NCBI GenBank assembly: GCA_963776675.1
Contig: CAVZNR010000030.1
Location: forward strand, 1-64,000
Length of the DNA: 64,000 nt
From: Hyphomicrobium_A sp963776675
GTDB taxonomy: Bacteria > Pseudomonadota > Alphaproteobacteria > Rhizobiales > Hyphomicrobiaceae
Direction: 5' to 3'
Shown here: piece by piece, positions 61,459-64,000 of the stretch
How positions within the stretch are numbered: the stretch's first letter is position 1
Layout: each line of letters begins with the position of its first letter
The notes under the pieces: generated by a model
The model's database searches: none
The model's input: only the letters and a program-made list of their open reading frames with translations
Told to the model about the DNA's origin: nothing
Translations under genes and position numbers: made by a program

Positions 61459-61854
61459 TCCCAACCACGCTAGGCGCTCTTGATGCTGTGGACGGCTCCT
61501 CCCCTGGGGCGCGCAAGCGCCTTGGAATCGGTTGCCGATGAGGCGACCACGATCCGGGCAGACCGCCGACCGATCAACAGCAGCAGACCGCAGCCGGCGA
61601 AGCGACACCCGGAATAGAAATCATTGCAAATCAATCGAATACCTAAGCCGTCTTCTCGGCATCTCAATGAACCCAGTTTAAAGAAGGAATTGCATCGAAA
61701 CAGATTTGATTTGTTCCTGCCCCTTACACTTCGCATCGCCATCATGCTGCTAGGCGTCAGGTATTCCGCGCAAAGATTGTGTATGCCCGGATGGCGGAGC
61801 ATCGCCGCGCGTCCGTCCCTAGCAGCGGTGCCTCAGTTAGCGATGCAAAGCGTG
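61459..61854. other. Intergenic region with an IS110 left-end remnant (396 bases)
   Basis: No gene is supported before the next PAS-GGDEF gene. The notable content is the 83-base copy of the IS110 left segment at 61475-61557. Several in-frame ATG codons (61744, 61783, 61843) could also start the following gene. Confidence 0.5.
61475..61557 (+). repeat. Solo copy of the IS110 left-end segment
   Basis: Matches 35040-35122, upstream of the IS110 transposase, at 80 of 83 positions, and includes the hairpin GGCGCGCAAGCGCC. No transposase follows. It may be a deletion remnant of the same IS, or a structured element that exists by itself. Confidence 0.7.
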
Positions 61855-64000
61855 ATGAGCAGTAGCGCGCGCCCACAACCTCTCGATTTGTCAGATCCGG
61901 CAGCAGGGTCACCCCAAGGCCCCGGCCCGCGCCAGGATCTCGAGACGTCGCTGCGTGCCTTGCAAGCCTCGCTAGCGGAGACGCAATCCATCGCTCGGCT
62001 CGGGAGCTGGGACTTCGACATAGCAACGCAACGCGCCACTTGGTCGGATGAGACCTATCGCATCGTCGGCGTGGACCCGGCGACCTTTATTCCCTCGTAT
62101 GACGCCTTCATGCAGCGCATTCACCCCGACGATCGCGCGGCGTTCGAGAAGAATTACGCCGAGTCCGTCGCCAATCACGCCACGCATGACATAGATATCC
62201 GCATCGTCATGGACGATGGCACGATCCGCTGCATTCATACGCGCGGACGCACGTTCTACGACGATGCGGGCCGGCCCCTGCGCTCTGTTGGAACCGTGCT
62301 CGACATAACCGAGCGCCGCAAGACGCAGCTCGCTTTGGCGGCAAGCGAGAAGCGCTACCGCGACCTGGTCGAATCCATATCCGAGATGATTTGGGAGGCC
62401 GACGAACACGGCCGCCTGACGTACGTGAGCCCCGCGATCGAAAAGCTCCTCGGGTACCGGCCCGAGGAAATCATCGGCAAGCCGTTCTCCTATCTGATGC
62501 GCCCATTCGAGACCGCTCGCGTGTCCGAGCAGATGCGCGGGGACCTTGCCAGGAAAGAGGCCAGCTACGGCATCGAAAGTGCCTTGCTGCGCAAGGATGG
62601 CACCGAGATCGCGGTCGAATCGAGCATCGCGCCGGTGTACGAGGGCGGACAGATCGTCGGCTATCGCGGCATGGCCCATGACATCTCCGACCGCAAGAGA
62701 ACGGAGGCCCGACTCAAAAAAAGCGAAATGCAACTGGCCAACGCCCTGGCGCTGTCGCGCGCGGCCCCCTGGGAGTACGACGTCGCTTCGAACCGCTTCA
62801 CGTTGAACGACATGGTCTACGCAATCTTCGGCACCAGCGCCGAGCAGATCGGCGGCTACCAAATGAGCCCTGCCGAGTACGCCGAACGGTTCGTCTATCC
62901 CGATGACATCCCGGTCGTCGCCGGCGAGGTCCAAATCGCGCTCGAGACCTCGGATCCCGACTACAGCCGCGAGTTGGTGCATCGGTTCGTCCACGCCAGC
63001 GGTGAGACGGGCACCCTTGCCGTGCAGGTCCGCGTTTTCCAGAACGAAAGCGGCCGCACCATCAAAACCTATGGCGTCATCCAAGATATCTCGCAGCGCC
63101 GGCGCATGGAGGAGGAGCTGAGCCTGTCGAAGGCGCTCGGCGCCACCGCCATCGAGTGCTCACCCGAGGGCATCCTGATCGTCGACGCAAACATGAGGAT
63201 GATTTCCTACAACCACGTGTTCATGGAGATGTGGCGGATACCCAAGCAGCTCATGGAAGCATCTGGGATTACGCCGTGGCTGAAGTGTCTTTCCGCGCAG
63301 ATCAAGGACCCAGACGCGTATTTGGCGCGAGTCCACCATCTCTACGACAATCCGTCCGAGACGGCCCACGACAAGCTGGAGCTCACCGACGGCCGCATAT
63401 TCGAGCGCGACTCGGTGGCGCTCTATGACGAGAACGGAAAGTATCTGGGGCGCGCCTGGTTCTTCCGCGACATCACCGAGCGCGAGCGCGCCGAGCAGGC
63501 GTTGCGCGATAGCGAGCAGAACTTCAGGGCGATTTTCTCCACGGTCCGCGAGAGCATTTTTGTAACCGAGCTAGAAACCGGCAAGTTCGTCGAGGTCAAT
63601 CCCTCCGGCTGCCAAATGTTCGGCTACAGCCGCGACGAGCTCATTGGTGCCGACATCGGCATGATCTCGAGCGGCGAGCCGCCCTACACGCTCAACGACG
63701 CACTGAAGCAACGGCATGGCAACCTGACGGACGAGACCACCGAGTTCGACTGGCACTGCCGCAAGCGCGACGGCACACTCTTCTGGGCTGCGGTCTCACT
63801 CGAGCGCGGCATGTTTCGCGGACGCGAGCGCATCTTTGCGACACTGTGGGACGTGACCGAGCGAAAGAAGGCCGAGGATACCATCTTGCAGATGGCCTGC
63901 TACGATCCGCTCACGGGCCTATTGAACCGCCGCATATTCCTCGACGAGCTGGAGCGGGCCATCGCCCAGACCGACCGCGCCGACGACCACCTCGCAGTGC
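61855..64000 (+). CDS. Multi-PAS GGDEF protein, 3' part beyond the window
   Basis: An open frame running off the right edge, 715 codons from the ATG at 61855. In-frame ATGs at 61744, 61783 and 61843 are alternatives and none has a good ribosome-binding site. Five PAS units in a row are visible: GSWDFDIATQRATWSDETYR, WEADEHGRLTYVSPAIEKLL, PWEYDVASNRFTLNDMVYAI, PEGILIVDANMRMISYNHVF and FVEVNPSGCQMFGYSRDELI. The opening of a GGDEF domain follows (YDPLTGLLNRRIFLDELERA). PAS 3 and 4 are clearly paralogous to the two PAS domains of the upstream gene. Whether an EAL domain follows is outside the window. Confidence 0.88.
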   Translation, partial: MSSSARPQPLDLSDPAAGSPQGPGPRQDLETSLRALQASLAETQSIARLGSWDFDIATQRATWSDETYRIVGVDPATFIPSYDAFMQRIHPDDRAAFEKNYAESVANHATHDIDIRIVMDDGTIRCIHTRGRTFYDDAGRPLRSVGTVLDITERRKTQLALAASEKRYRDLVESISEMIWEADEHGRLTYVSPAIEKLLGYRPEEIIGKPFSYLMRPFETARVSEQMRGDLARKEASYGIESALLRKDGTEIAVESSIAPVYEGGQIVGYRGMAHDISDRKRTEARLKKSEMQLANALALSRAAPWEYDVASNRFTLNDMVYAIFGTSAEQIGGYQMSPAEYAERFVYPDDIPVVAGEVQIALETSDPDYSRELVHRFVHASGETGTLAVQVRVFQNESGRTIKTYGVIQDISQRRRMEEELSLSKALGATAIECSPEGILIVDANMRMISYNHVFMEMWRIPKQLMEASGITPWLKCLSAQIKDPDAYLARVHHLYDNPSETAHDKLELTDGRIFERDSVALYDENGKYLGRAWFFRDITERERAEQALRDSEQNFRAIFSTVRESIFVTELETGKFVEVNPSGCQMFGYSRDELIGADIGMISSGEPPYTLNDALKQRHGNLTDETTEFDWHCRKRDGTLFWAAVSLERGMFRGRERIFATLWDVTERKKAEDTILQMACYDPLTGLLNRRIFLDELERAIAQTDRADDHLAV

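Noticed and set aside
61972..63084. 370-codon minus-strand frame
   Set aside because: It lies opposite the multi-PAS protein, whose plus-strand translation has recognisable PAS repeats.

Overview
The window is G+C-rich bacterial chromosome from an alphaproteobacterium, most likely of the order Hyphomicrobiales (Rhizobiales). The evidence is the tRNA-Trp-secE-nusG-rplKAJL-rpoB order, an Omp25/31-type porin, rhizobial-style tRNAs with encoded CCA, and an N-type ATPase operon typical of that group. Genus cannot be set from the sequence alone.

Layout. 0-5.4 kb: translation/transcription core on the minus strand (rpoB 5' part, rplL, rplJ, rplA, rplK, nusG, secE) with tRNA-Trp, tRNA-Gly and tRNA-Tyr. 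5.5-8.6 kb: rlmB, small secreted proteins, a small membrane protein and tRNA-Thr(TGT). 8.6-12.3 kb: accessory block at tRNA-Thr. A higBA toxin-antitoxin islet sits between two copies of the tRNA 3' end, followed by a membrane-anchored receiver-domain protein, a second toxin-antitoxin pair and a phage-like protein. 13-27 kb: mostly housekeeping or hypothetical genes, with a dispersed lipid-polyketide locus (type III PKS, isoprenylcysteine methyltransferase-like enzyme, membrane protein, FAD oxidoreductase), an HxlR regulator/tautomerase pair, panD, a GNAT/nitrilase pair and a SIMPL protein. 27-33.3 kb: tRNA-Ile2, ABC-F ATPase, hrpB, amtB. 33.3-36.7 kb: gene-poor, rearranged stretch with an Omp25-like gene, an IS110-family element, a 35-bp direct repeat and an autotransporter fragment.

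36.7-57 kb is an energy island on the minus strand. pgmB, a GH65 disaccharide phosphorylase, phosphoketolase (xfp) and acetate kinase (ackA) would turn a disaccharide into hexose phosphate, then acetyl phosphate, acetate and ATP. Beside them lies a complete N-type, probably Na+-translocating, ATPase operon in the order atpDCQRBEFAG. A REC/glycosyltransferase reading frame, a lipoamide-dehydrogenase-like flavoprotein, a DsbA-family protein and a Zn-dependent alcohol dehydrogenase follow. 57.5-64 kb holds three cyclic-di-GMP turnover proteins on the plus strand, the last cut by the window edge.

Several conserved genes (HxlR regulator, tautomerase, SIMPL protein, hrpB, glycosyltransferase, a GGDEF protein) each look broken by a single-base indel. 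Both halves remain well conserved, so assembly or sequencing error is as likely as real gene decay.
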